Assembly (NCBI GenBank): GCA_041556555.1
Contig: JBFFIE010000001.1
Coordinates: 87,072 to 151,071, forward strand
Source: SZUA-592 sp041556555
GTDB lineage: Bacteria > Pseudomonadota > Gammaproteobacteria > Eutrophobiales > Eutrophobiaceae
Length of the DNA stretch: 64,000 bases
Reading direction: 5' to 3'
This document shows, one piece after another, positions 16,602 to 24,906 of this stretch; position 1 is the stretch's first letter; each line of letters begins with the position of its first letter. The translations under genes were made by a program, and so were the position numbers. The notes under the pieces were generated by a model. That model was not told the DNA's origin. It did no database searches and saw nothing but the letters and a program-made list of their open reading frames with translations.

Positions 16602-17510
16602 ATGAAAAATCCGTACTTACTTCACATGTTTAATCCTACCGATAATGTCAGTCCGTTTGACGTCAATATGGCCTATGAAGCCGAATTTGATGGTGTCATA
16701 CCTTATGCCAATGTAACTCTCGAAGATATCCATGCCATGACACAGGATACTATTTTCTCGAGGGGACCCAGCGGTGTAAAGCGTACCGGAATTTTTATCG
16801 GTGGCAGGGAATTCGGTCTGGCCATGGATATGCTTCAGCGAGCCAAGGTTGCCATGGTCCCGCCTTTCGAAGTCTCGGTATTTGCCGACCCAAGTGGTGC
16901 GATTACGACCGCCGCCGCACTAATTGCCTGTATCGAAGTCCAGTTGAAAAAGAAAACCGGTGACAGTCTGGAAGGCAAGAGTATCCATATCTTCGGCGGC
17001 ACCGGGCCGGTGGGTGTTTGCGCTGGCATTCTGGCGACCAACTGTGGGGCCAATGTCTTTCTGGTATCCCGTCGCGGCAAAAAAGTAGGCGATGAAGTAG
17101 CCGATGAATACAACAAGCGCTTCGGTGTCAATATGCAAGGTGGTGATTCCAGTTCTGATGACGCCATTCTGAAGGTAATGGAAACCTCTGATGTGGCAAT
17201 CGGTTCTGCAAAGGCAGGGCTTCAGATTTTATCGAAGGCACACCTGAAAGCGGGCAAAAAACTGCAGATTGCAGCAGATGTGAATGCCGTACCACCGGGT
17301 GGCATTGAAGGCGTGGGCGTACATGATATGGGAAAGGTCCTCGAAGATACTCCGCAAAAGGCACTGGGTATCGGGGCACTGGCCATTGGCAATGTGAAAT
17401 ACAAGGTCCATTACCATATGTTTGAGCTGATGAAGACAACTGACAAGCCTCTCTATCTGGACCATGAAAAGGCGTTTGAATCAGCCAGGGAATATGCCGC
17501 CAAGAAATGA
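16602..17510 (+). CDS. mtdB: NAD(P)-dependent methylene-H4MPT dehydrogenase
   Basis: Oxidises methylene-H4MPT to methenyl-H4MPT with NAD or NADP. The 302 residues match MtdB: an N-terminal catalytic part beginning MKNPYLLHMFNPTDNVSPFD, the segment TIFSRGPSGVKRTGIFIGG, and a Rossmann loop IFGGTGPVGVCAG near 130-142. IAADVNAVPPGGIEG and IGALAIGNVKYKVH follow toward the C-terminus. An AAGGAA ribosome-binding site precedes the ATG. It follows mptG by 33 bases and overlaps the next gene. NAD versus NADP preference cannot be settled by eye. MtdA is the main alternative, but the C-terminal blocks favour MtdB. Confidence 0.92.
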   Translation: MKNPYLLHMFNPTDNVSPFDVNMAYEAEFDGVIPYANVTLEDIHAMTQDTIFSRGPSGVKRTGIFIGGREFGLAMDMLQRAKVAMVPPFEVSVFADPSGAITTAAALIACIEVQLKKKTGDSLEGKSIHIFGGTGPVGVCAGILATNCGANVFLVSRRGKKVGDEVADEYNKRFGVNMQGGDSSSDDAILKVMETSDVAIGSAKAGLQILSKAHLKAGKKLQIAADVNAVPPGGIEGVGVHDMGKVLEDTPQKALGIGALAIGNVKYKVHYHMFELMKTTDKPLYLDHEKAFESAREYAAKK

Positions 17511-18615
17511 TTGCCTGATCATTTCGCAATCTGCGCGGGCACTGGCGGAATCAGCTGCCAGTTCGGCAATCCATAGCCATACCATCGATTGTTTTGCCGA
17601 CCAGGAAACAAGAACAATCGCAGACAGCTGGCGCATGCTCGGCTGTCAAGATGGGATGCTGGATTCGATGGCATTGCTCGATCTGCTGAAGGACTATGAA
17701 TCAATCCCAATCAGTCATGTGGTCACCGGCAGTGGTATGGAGGCGTGCAGTAAGGAAGTTTATGATTTCATTTCCCGCCGCTGGAGCCTTTGTGGCAATG
17801 ACTATCACACGGTTCAGTCCTGCAAGGACCCGGCAGGATTGCAACATATCCTGGAAAAGGCCGCTATCCCGACTCCCGCCATAGCGTTAGAGAGAAAGCA
17901 GAACGGCCGCTGGAAAATCAAGAAAAGGGCGGGCAGTGGTGGCGGGCATGTCCGGGATTACGTTAATGGCAGCCCGTTACCGGAAGGTTCATTTCTGCAG
18001 GAATCAATCACTGGCGCCACGTATTCCGTGGTCTTTCTCGGGAATGGTCAGGATGCCCGGTTGATAGGTGTAAATGAAACCTGGCAAACCGGGCCGGGCA
18101 GCGGAGATTACCGTTACGCCGGTACAGCCACCTGTGGCCGGATGGTGCCAGAGAGGTTATATAAGGAATTGATTAATGCGATCATAATTCTGGTCCGGGA
18201 ACTACAACTCAAAGGGCTTTGTGGGTTGGATATCATCGTAACCGATGCGCAGCACTGGTATGTCCTGGAACTCAATCCACGGCCTACTGCCAGTTTTGAA
18301 CACTATGATGTGGGCAATCATCTTCTGCAAGCGCACATTCAGGCCTGCATGGGGCACCTGCCAGAGACCTATACCGAAGATGAGTGGCTCCGGGGCAGCC
18401 TGATTGTGTATGCTGACAGGGGCTTCATCATGCCTGTGCTGGATTGGCCTATATGGATCTCGGATCGCCCGCTACCAGGAACGGAAATTAACGCCGGCGA
18501 ACCTGTTTGTAGCCTGAAGGCCAGGGCGGGGACACATGCAGGAATCAAAGAATTACTCGACCATCGGCAGTCAACATTTCAGCACCTACTGGAATCTGCC
18601 CGGCACGCAGCCTGA
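17494..18615 (+). CDS. ATP-grasp protein of the H4MPT gene island, substrate unknown
   Basis: ATP-grasp ligase-like protein, about 373 residues from the ATG at 17494. A further in-frame ATG at 17464 lies deeper inside mtdB. Visible blocks are KKRAGSGGGHVRDYV (ATP-binding loop), FLQESITGATYSVVFLG, LKGLCGLDIIV and YVLELNPRPTASFEHYD, where the ELNPRP motif binds Mg-ATP. The C-terminal part beyond ATP-grasp resembles a small beta-rich domain (GSLIVYADRGFIMP, GEPVCSLKARAGT). Genes of this type are recurrent members of bacterial H4MPT islands and are thought to act in cofactor assembly. I cannot assign a substrate. It lies between mtdB and mch. Confidence 0.8.
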   Translation: MPPRNDCLIISQSARALAESAASSAIHSHTIDCFADQETRTIADSWRMLGCQDGMLDSMALLDLLKDYESIPISHVVTGSGMEACSKEVYDFISRRWSLCGNDYHTVQSCKDPAGLQHILEKAAIPTPAIALERKQNGRWKIKKRAGSGGGHVRDYVNGSPLPEGSFLQESITGATYSVVFLGNGQDARLIGVNETWQTGPGSGDYRYAGTATCGRMVPERLYKELINAIIILVRELQLKGLCGLDIIVTDAQHWYVLELNPRPTASFEHYDVGNHLLQAHIQACMGHLPETYTEDEWLRGSLIVYADRGFIMPVLDWPIWISDRPLPGTEINAGEPVCSLKARAGTHAGIKELLDHRQSTFQHLLESARHAA

Positions 18616-18641
18616 AACAAGAAAAAGCAAGAGAGGAAACG

Positions 18642-19625
18642 ATGCAAGAACAGAAATTACCCAGTGTGAATACGCTCACCCAGCCACTGGTTGAGTCATT
18701 AATAAGCAACGCCATACCGCTGCGGTTGGCTGTCAGTAAACTTGAGAATGGCACCACAGTTATCGATGCCGGTATCAAGGTCGCCGGTGGTCTGGAGGCC
18801 GGTCGTCGGATTGGCGAAATCTGCATGGGCGGATTGGGTACCGTCAAGCTTCGCGCCTCAACCAATTTCGAAAACTGGTCCTGGCATCTGGATGTACACA
18901 GTTCCAACCCGGTCATCGCCTGTCTTGCAAGCCAATATGCGGGCTGGAGTCTCTCGCATGGGGAAGGCAAGGGCGCATTCAATGCCCTTGGATCCGGGCC
19001 GGGTCGGGCCATGGGTAGCAAGGAAGAATTGTTTGCTGAACTCAAATACCGGGACGAGGCGGAACAGGCCTGTATCGTGATCGAGGCCGATGCCCTGCCA
19101 CCGGTTGAGATCGCAGACAAGATCAGCGAGCAATGTGGTCTCTTTGCCAAGCAACTGACCTTAATCATCACGCCGACCTCAAGCCTTGCAGGTTCCGTTC
19201 AGGTTGTTGCCCGGGTGCTGGAAACTGCCCTGCACAAGGTCCACGCCCTCGGATTTCATCTGGAGAACATCGTCGATGGGGCCGGAAGCGCCCCGATATG
19301 CCCGCCTTCAAAAGACTTTATGACGGCCATGAGCCGTACCAATGATGCCATCCTGTTTGCCGGTCAGGTGCATCTGTTTGTTAACGAGGATGATGATAGT
19401 GCTGATCAACTGGCCAGGCAATTGCCCAGCAGTGCATCGGGTGATTACGGTAAACCCTTCGGTAATATCTTCAAGGACGTGGGCTATGATTTTTACAAGA
19501 TCGATCCGATGCTTTTCAGTCCTGCCAGAGTAACAGTGTCGTCATTGAAAACCGGAAACAGTTTTCATGCCGGCAAAATTGATTCAGTTCTGTTAAACAA
19601 ATCATTCAGTGAAAAGTGTGGCTGA
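18642..19625 (+). CDS. mch: Methenyl-H4MPT cyclohydrolase
   Basis: Hydrolyses methenyl-H4MPT to N5-formyl-H4MPT, the substrate for both formyltransferases in this window. The 327 residues are the usual family length. Characteristic blocks are GIKVAGGLEAGRRIGEICMGG, NPVIACLASQYAGWSLS, GSGPGRAMGSKEELF, LTLIITPTSSLAGSVQVVAR, VETALHKVH-like helix and DYGKPFGNIFKDVGYDFYKID. An AGAGAGGAAACG ribosome-binding site precedes the ATG, 26 bases after the ATP-grasp gene. The 3' end overlaps the next gene. Confidence 0.95.
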   Translation: MQEQKLPSVNTLTQPLVESLISNAIPLRLAVSKLENGTTVIDAGIKVAGGLEAGRRIGEICMGGLGTVKLRASTNFENWSWHLDVHSSNPVIACLASQYAGWSLSHGEGKGAFNALGSGPGRAMGSKEELFAELKYRDEAEQACIVIEADALPPVEIADKISEQCGLFAKQLTLIITPTSSLAGSVQVVARVLETALHKVHALGFHLENIVDGAGSAPICPPSKDFMTAMSRTNDAILFAGQVHLFVNEDDDSADQLARQLPSSASGDYGKPFGNIFKDVGYDFYKIDPMLFSPARVTVSSLKTGNSFHAGKIDSVLLNKSFSEKCG

Positions 19626-20541
19626 TCTCGTTCCACAGATAGCTATCTTCACTGATGACCCGGGCTGGCATGGCCGCGAGCTGATCAACGCGCTGGCACA
19701 GCATGGCCTGGGTGCAAGTTATCTGTCACTGACAGAATGCGAGTTCCGGTTTGATGATGCTGGCTTGCCGGTTCATTTGCCTGGTTTCGAAGAGTGTTAT
19801 CCCATCGGAGTTTTTGTCCGTGGCGTTCCCGGGGGGACCCTGGAGCAGGTGATTCACCGGCTGGATATCCTCCATGCCCTGGCGCAGTCCGGTGTAACCG
19901 TTTACAACGAGCCACGTGCCATCGAACGAACGGTTGACAAGGCCATGACCACGTTTCTCCTCAAACAGGCTGGCCTGCCGACTCCAGCCACCTGGGTTTT
20001 TGAATCCGTCGAGACGGCGGTTCATATATATGAGAAAGAGACGGCTGCCGGTCGCAGTCTGCTTATGAAACCCCTGTTTGGATCACAGGGATTGGGCATT
20101 CAGCGCCTCTCGAAAGAGACGCCAATGCTAATTGATGAAACATTTGCCGGTGTCTATTATCTGCAGTCGTTTGTCGAGAGAAAACAGACCGGCTGGTCAG
20201 ATATCCGTGTATTTGTGATTGCTGGGAAGGCCATTGCCGCCATGCGCCGCTCCGGCCAGCACTGGATAACCAACCGGGCCCAGGGCGCGTCGTGCGAGTG
20301 CTTGCCATTGGACAGGCCGCTGTGTGATCTGGCAGAAGCGGCAGTCGACGCCGTGGCCATTGATTATGCGGGGGTCGATCTTTTGATTGATACGCAGGGT
20401 CAACTGCAGATCATTGAGGTAAACAGCATACCGGCCTGGTGGGGATTACAGTCCGTCACAGACTTTAACATCGCGGCCCAGCTGATTGATCATTTTGTCA
20501 GCAAGATCGCTCGCCGCCAGCCCCTGATATCCCAGTCCTGA
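19609..20541 (+). CDS. RimK-type ATP-grasp ligase of the H4MPT island (possible glutamate ligase for H4MPT or methylofuran)
   Basis: ATP-grasp ligase of the RimK / MptN type, 310 residues. It shows LVNA-like N-terminal Rossmann sequence (IAIFTDDPGWHGRELINAL), NEPRAIERTVDKAMTTFLLKQ, the ATP-binding loop MKPLFGSQGLGIQRL, DIRVFVIAGKAIAAMRR and the Mg site IIEVNSIPAWWGLQ. By family it probably adds glutamate to a cofactor. Archaeal MptN adds alpha-glutamate to H4MPT, but the substrate here is inferred only from context. The start is a GTG at 19609, or an in-frame GTG at 19618; both overlap the end of mch, so translation is coupled. Confidence 0.82.
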   Translation: MKSVADLVPQIAIFTDDPGWHGRELINALAQHGLGASYLSLTECEFRFDDAGLPVHLPGFEECYPIGVFVRGVPGGTLEQVIHRLDILHALAQSGVTVYNEPRAIERTVDKAMTTFLLKQAGLPTPATWVFESVETAVHIYEKETAAGRSLLMKPLFGSQGLGIQRLSKETPMLIDETFAGVYYLQSFVERKQTGWSDIRVFVIAGKAIAAMRRSGQHWITNRAQGASCECLPLDRPLCDLAEAAVDAVAIDYAGVDLLIDTQGQLQIIEVNSIPAWWGLQSVTDFNIAAQLIDHFVSKIARRQPLISQS

Positions 20542-21432
20542 ATGAGCCGCGCATTGCCACCAAGCCAGACTGAGCTGGAAGAGCTCGTGCTGGCAAGTTT
20601 CAGTCAGGAGGTTAACGCCCTCAAGCCCGGAAATGTCAGTCGCTACTCGGATGGTCATGAGATGACGGTGAAGGATTTCATGAGCAGCGCCGAGCTGGTA
20701 TCTCCGCTATTGTGCAACCGCACATTAAGCCTGGGCGAACGGGTACTGCTGTCGGTCGAAAAGACCATTGCCGCAGTGAATTGCAATACCAATCTCGGCA
20801 TGATCCTCCTGTTTGCCCCGATAGTTATGGCAGCGGAACAGGCCAGTGGTGGTGACAACACCAGTGGCAGGGAAAAGCTCGAAATTGTGCTTAAAAATTC
20901 GACATTAAATGATGCACAAATGATTTTCCAGGCGATTCGAAAAGCGAACCCCGGAGGGCTTGGACATAGCGATCAATTTGACGTACATTTAGACCCGCAA
21001 TGCAGCCTGCTGGCGGCCATGGAAGCAGCAAGAGAACGGGATAACATTGCGAAACAGTATGTTACATCGTTTAGTGATATCTTTACATTAGGTGTTGATT
21101 CTTTGAGGGGATTCACTGAGCGATGGAATGGTGTAGAATGGGCTATTGTTGCTTGTTACCTGAATTTCCTGTCGACACAGACAGATTCTCATATAGGTCG
21201 CAAGTTCGGTAACAAGCTGGCAGAGCAGGTCAAGACCCGTGCAAAAAAGGTGTTTGACCTGTTCAAAAATAACAAGAATCCAGAGGATGCCTTTCCCATC
21301 TTGCTGGAATTTGACAGGGAACTAAAAAGCGAAAATATCAACCCAGGCACCAGTGCGGACCTGACCGCTGCAAGTATTCTGGTTTTCATGTTGGGTGAAA
21401 AGTTTGCGGGAGGACAATTGAATGTTGTCTGA
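20542..21432 (+). CDS. Triphosphoribosyl-dephospho-CoA synthase (CitG/MdcB)-like protein of the H4MPT island
   Basis: Member of the CitG family, which attaches a ribosyl group to dephospho-CoA; related genes recur in bacterial H4MPT islands where the role is unknown. The 296 residues show ALKPGNVSRYSDG, the NCNTNLGMILLFAPI helix, NPGGLGHSDQFDV and NPGTSADLTAASILVF, all family signatures. A function in ribosyl transfer during methanopterin synthesis is a reasonable inference but is not shown by sequence. It starts directly after the stop of the RimK-like gene (TGA then ATG), and ends 114 bases before the preferred fae start. Confidence 0.85.
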   Translation: MSRALPPSQTELEELVLASFSQEVNALKPGNVSRYSDGHEMTVKDFMSSAELVSPLLCNRTLSLGERVLLSVEKTIAAVNCNTNLGMILLFAPIVMAAEQASGGDNTSGREKLEIVLKNSTLNDAQMIFQAIRKANPGGLGHSDQFDVHLDPQCSLLAAMEAARERDNIAKQYVTSFSDIFTLGVDSLRGFTERWNGVEWAIVACYLNFLSTQTDSHIGRKFGNKLAEQVKTRAKKVFDLFKNNKNPEDAFPILLEFDRELKSENINPGTSADLTAASILVFMLGEKFAGGQLNVV

Positions 21433-21546
21433 CTGGCAAAGGTAATAAGGGGTTAACCTTATAAATTTACTTTCAAAAAACAAAGGAAAGCAGCAATGTC
21501 AATTTTGAGCAAAATATTTGGCTTTCTAACTGGAGGAGATAATAAG

Positions 21547-22059
21547 ATGGCAGTCATAGACAGAGTATTAATAGGTGAATCTTTGGTTGGTGATGGTAAC
21601 GAGGTTGCCCACATCGATTTGATTATGGGTCCCCGTGGCAGTGCGGCCGAAGCAGCATTCTGTAATGCGCTGACTAATAACAAGGATGGGTTCAGCACAT
21701 TGCTGGCTGTTGTTGCACCAAACCTGGCTTGCAAGCCCAATACCATCTTGTTCAACAAGGTAACCATCAAGGGGGCAACCCAGGCAGTCCAGATGTTTGG
21801 TCCTGCCCAGCGTGCAGTTGCCATGGCTGTGATGGATTGTGTTGAAGACGGCACCATCCCTGCCAATGAAGCCGATGATATTTTTATTTGTGTTGGCGTA
21901 TTCATTCACTGGCTGGCAGAAGACAACGACAAGATCCAGGACTACAACTATCAGGCAGTCAAGGAATCTATCAAGCGTGCAGTTGCTCGTGAGCCCAAGG
22001 CGGCTGAAGTGGTTGCCAAGAAGGGTACAGCAGATCATCCCTTCCAGGCTCATTCATAA
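21547..22059 (+). CDS. fae: Formaldehyde-activating enzyme
   Basis: Catalyses condensation of formaldehyde with H4MPT to methylene-H4MPT, entry point of the pathway. From the ATG at 21547 it has 170 residues, the family length, with the highly conserved VGDGNEVAHIDLIMGPRGSAAE (catalytic His in EVAHID), NNKDGFSTLLAVVAPNL, FNKVTIKGATQAVQMFGPAQ and CVGVFIHWLAEDND. GGAGGAG lies 8-14 bases before this start. An upstream in-frame ATG at 21496, also with a good ribosome-binding site (AAGGAAAG), would add the 17-residue segment MSILSKIFGFLTGGDNK. A rho-independent terminator follows the gene. Confidence 0.96.
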   Translation: MAVIDRVLIGESLVGDGNEVAHIDLIMGPRGSAAEAAFCNALTNNKDGFSTLLAVVAPNLACKPNTILFNKVTIKGATQAVQMFGPAQRAVAMAVMDCVEDGTIPANEADDIFICVGVFIHWLAEDNDKIQDYNYQAVKESIKRAVAREPKAAEVVAKKGTADHPFQAHS

Positions 22060-22113
22060 TAAAAAGAAGCTATATGCGGTCAGGCTGAAGTCATATTCGG
22101 CCTTTGCTATAAC

Positions 22114-22141
22114 AATGCCCCGCTCTGCGGGGCATTTTTTT
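22114..22141 (+). terminator. Rho-independent terminator after fae
   Basis: AATGCCCCG-CTCT-CGGGGCATT stem-loop followed by a run of T. It closes the mptG-fae group and sits at the end of the convergent HisA-like gene, so it may work in both directions. Confidence 0.9.
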
Positions 22142-22835
22142 ATGCTTCTTGCAAGGTAAACAGGTCTTGTTCTGTAACTTCACCGCGGTGTAATGCCGTC
22201 GCCAGCAAGACACCGCTGACACCACAGTGTTTCAATTCCAGAAGTTCAGATAAGTTATGAATGCCGCCGGCAATAAATACGTTGTGATCCCGGTAAGCTG
22301 TGAGGAAATTATTCAGTAATTCCCTGTCATGACCACTTCCCGTGCCGACCCGGTCAAGGTCCATTAGTATGATGTTTTCCGGCCACTCCCGTGCCGATTC
22401 CAGTAGTGAGGTATTACCCAGCAGTCGTTTGTCCCTGAAATCTAGTGACAACACTATATCGTTATGCTGTTTTCTAATATCAGCCAGCTCCGTCTCGGTG
22501 ATATTCGTTTCGCTGCCTATGATAGGAACAAGGTTTGTCATACTGGGCGATGTCCCGGTTATATTCGCTCCGGCATCCAGCCAGAACAAATACCGGGGAT
22601 ATTTTGTTATCAGTTTTTCGATCACCGCGGCATTGTTTCCCTTGTTCATGATCGCATTGAGATCGGCAATATAGAATGTCTCAAAAGGGTAAAGTCCCAG
22701 AAAGCCCTGTAGAATATTGTGCGGTTGGGAACAACGACTGAGACTGGAAGTGATAGGTTGATAAGCGTTACGTTGGCCACGGATAGCGTGGACAACCTTT
22801 CCATCGAGAATATCAATGACCGGTATAATTCGCAT
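22140..22835 (-). CDS. HisA-like TIM-barrel protein of the H4MPT/methylofuran island
   Basis: Protein related to phosphoribosyl-formimino-AICAR isomerase (HisA), 231 residues from the ATG at 22835. The longer reading from 22898 would run into the divergent neighbour. Seen are IIPVIDILDGKVVHAIRGQR at the N-terminus, YIADLNAI, IILMDLDRVGTGSG and VFIAGGIHNLSEL, typical TIM-barrel phosphate-binding strands. A histidine-pathway role is unlikely, because no his genes are near and HisA homologues of this divergent type are recurrent in bacterial H4MPT islands. It probably acts in methanopterin or methylofuran synthesis, step unknown. It is convergent to fae and divergent from the MfnD-like gene. Confidence 0.83.
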   Translation of the reverse strand: MRIIPVIDILDGKVVHAIRGQRNAYQPITSSLSRCSQPHNILQGFLGLYPFETFYIADLNAIMNKGNNAAVIEKLITKYPRYLFWLDAGANITGTSPSMTNLVPIIGSETNITETELADIRKQHNDIVLSLDFRDKRLLGNTSLLESAREWPENIILMDLDRVGTGSGHDRELLNNFLTAYRDHNVFIAGGIHNLSELLELKHCGVSGVLLATALHRGEVTEQDLFTLQEA

Positions 22836-22890
22836 TTCTCTTGTGTTTTTTTTATTCAGTAAACCACGATTGTGAAATCTGGGTAACCGC

Positions 22891-23862
22891 ATGCGCATTT
22901 TCGTTTATGAGTTTATCACGGGGGGTGGTTTGCTGGATAAACCGCTGCCATTTTCCCTGTTGCAGGAAGGTCACATGATGCTGACCAGTCTGCTAAAGGA
23001 TTTAATCGATAGCGGTTATAAGGACATTATCTGTATGCAAGATGACAGGGTGGAACGGCCAGACGTGGATATTGAATTTCTCCCGGCCGGCCCGAATCAT
23101 GAGAAGAAACGAGTTACATATATTGCTGACGCTGATGCTGTCTGGATCATCGCACCGGAAACCGCTGGGATCCTGCAAGGACTGGTACAGGAAGCCTGTC
23201 ATTACGATTGCCTGTTGTTGGGCAGCACGGCCGAGACCATACGACTGGCCAGCAGCAAGCATGAAACACTGGACCGCTTGATTAATCACGGAATTCCCTG
23301 CGTGCCTGAGTTACACGATATTAATCCCTGGCCGCAATTGGGTTGTGTGATCAAACCTGATGATGGTGTGGGTGGAGAAGGTTGTCTCTGGTTCAGAGAG
23401 GCCGGTGAATTGCAGGATTATCTTGCGGAACAGGACAGGCAGTCATGCATTCTTCAGCCTTACACAGCCGGTGTGCCAGCCAGCCTCTCTCTATTATGCC
23501 TGGAAGGTAACTGCCGGATCCTGTCATGCAACCGCCAGTTATTCGAATTCAGTGAGGGTCGCGGGCAATTCAGAGGGGTTATCGTTAATGAACTGGCTCA
23601 GCAAAGGCCTGAGCTGGAAGATCTTTCTGTCAAATTAGTACAGGCTTTCAAGGGCTTGCGAGGTTATGTCGGCGTGGACTTGATCCTTACAGACAACGGC
23701 CCCCGGGTACTGGAGATCAATCCGAGACTGACCACAGCTTATGCCGGTCTACGGCAATCCCTTGAAATCAACCCGGCCAGGTTGATCATCAATGCGTTTC
23801 GCTCCGGAAGATTACCTGATATCGGGGCCTTATCATGTCAAGTGGTACCCATCAGGCTATAA
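22891..23862 (+). CDS. mfnD: ATP-grasp ligase similar to tyramine-glutamate ligase MfnD (methylofuran biosynthesis)
   Basis: Likely joins glutamate to tyramine in building the furan cofactor. The 323 residues show an N-terminal IFVYEFITGGG, the pre-ATP-grasp segment LASSKHETLDRLINHGIPCVP, the ATP loop IKPDDGVGGEGCL, and Mg-binding RVLEINPRLTTAYAGLRQSL. The opening VYEFITGG and the NPRLTTAYAGL end are characteristic of the MfnD-type group. The neighbours (MfnF- and MfnE-like genes) support the assignment, which nevertheless rests on family resemblance seen by eye. It starts 55 bases from the divergent HisA-like gene and is first in a four-gene plus-strand operon. Confidence 0.8.
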   Translation: MRIFVYEFITGGGLLDKPLPFSLLQEGHMMLTSLLKDLIDSGYKDIICMQDDRVERPDVDIEFLPAGPNHEKKRVTYIADADAVWIIAPETAGILQGLVQEACHYDCLLLGSTAETIRLASSKHETLDRLINHGIPCVPELHDINPWPQLGCVIKPDDGVGGEGCLWFREAGELQDYLAEQDRQSCILQPYTAGVPASLSLLCLEGNCRILSCNRQLFEFSEGRGQFRGVIVNELAQQRPELEDLSVKLVQAFKGLRGYVGVDLILTDNGPRVLEINPRLTTAYAGLRQSLEINPARLIINAFRSGRLPDIGALSCQVVPIRL

Positions 23863-23868
23863 TGGCGC

Positions 23869-24906
23869 ATGGTTGAGGAAAGATTTATTGGCTGGGATAT
23901 AGGGGGAGCCCATCTCAAGATGGCCGAGATCGGTCCTGCCGGTGAAATCATCAGTGTGCATCAGAGTTGTACCCCATTATGGCAGGGGATTGAGAGTCTT
24001 GGCCTGGCACTGGCCGATATAAACAAACGTGTATCCGGCAAAACACAGACACATTCATTTACGACAACGGCTGAACTGGTGGATATCTTTCCGGACCGGC
24101 GAAATGGATTAAAACAGCTCACCTGCCTGGTTTCATCATTGTACGGCGATGTGCGGACACAGTTTTATGCCGGCCAGACCGGCTGGATACCGTGCGAACA
24201 GACAGGCCGCTATTATCAACAAATTGCATCAGCCAACTGGCACGCGACCGCGAGTTTTCTTGCCCGGGTAATCGAGGAAGGTATTCTGGTTGATATCGGC
24301 AGTACCACCACAGATATTATTCCGTTCAGGGAGCAAACTTTGCTCAATTGTGGTTATACCGATTTTGAACGACTTGCCGCCAATGAGTTGATTTATTCTG
24401 GCGTAGTGCGCACGCCGATCATGGCACTTACCGACAGGGTAACATTGTCAGGAAAATCACACCCACTGGTCGCTGAACTATTTGCTACCACGGCGGATGT
24501 TTACCGTCTTACCGATGAGTTGCGCGAACAGGATGACATGCAGGCGACTGCAGATGGTGCGGCCAAGACCCGTAATGCCAGTGCCCGCCGTCTTGCACGT
24601 ATGGCAGGTTCTGACCTTGGAGACATGAGCGAAGCGGTGTGTGTGGAAATGGCAGATGACCTGGCGAACAGACAGTTACAACGGATTAAACAGGCCGTTG
24701 CTAAGATTTCAGGCAGATCCGGAATCAGTAAAAACCTGGTTGGTGCCGGTGCCGGGAAATTTCTGGTTGCCAAATTGGCAAAGGAGTGTGGTATTAATTA
24801 TATTGATTTTACTGATTTACTGGAGGCAAAGGAGGATATCAAGCCCGGAATTTCCCGATCGGCCACGGCAGTTGCCGTAGCACAGCTTGCGAGGTTGTCG
24901 ACTTGA
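23869..24906 (+). CDS. mfnF: H4MPT-linked C1-transfer pathway protein, MfnF-like (methylofuran biosynthesis)
   Basis: Actin/Hsp70-fold protein of 345 residues. In archaea, MfnF couples the furan-diphosphate unit to gamma-glutamyltyramine. Seen are the N-terminal phosphate-1 strand FIGWDIGGAHLKMAEI, TTTAELVDIFPDRRNGL, ILVDIGSTTTDIIPFR (phosphate-2), GVVRTPI, RLARMAGSD and the C-terminal GAGAGKFLVAKLAKECG. It lies 6 bases after the mfnD-like gene and overlaps pabB by the TTGA junction. The activity is inferred from the archaeal homologue. Confidence 0.85.
   Translation: MVEERFIGWDIGGAHLKMAEIGPAGEIISVHQSCTPLWQGIESLGLALADINKRVSGKTQTHSFTTTAELVDIFPDRRNGLKQLTCLVSSLYGDVRTQFYAGQTGWIPCEQTGRYYQQIASANWHATASFLARVIEEGILVDIGSTTTDIIPFREQTLLNCGYTDFERLAANELIYSGVVRTPIMALTDRVTLSGKSHPLVAELFATTADVYRLTDELREQDDMQATADGAAKTRNASARRLARMAGSDLGDMSEAVCVEMADDLANRQLQRIKQAVAKISGRSGISKNLVGAGAGKFLVAKLAKECGINYIDFTDLLEAKEDIKPGISRSATAVAVAQLARLST

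Noticed and set aside
22140..22835. True histidine-biosynthesis hisA
   Set aside because: No other his genes nearby, clearly diverged sequence, and position inside the H4MPT island favour a cofactor role.
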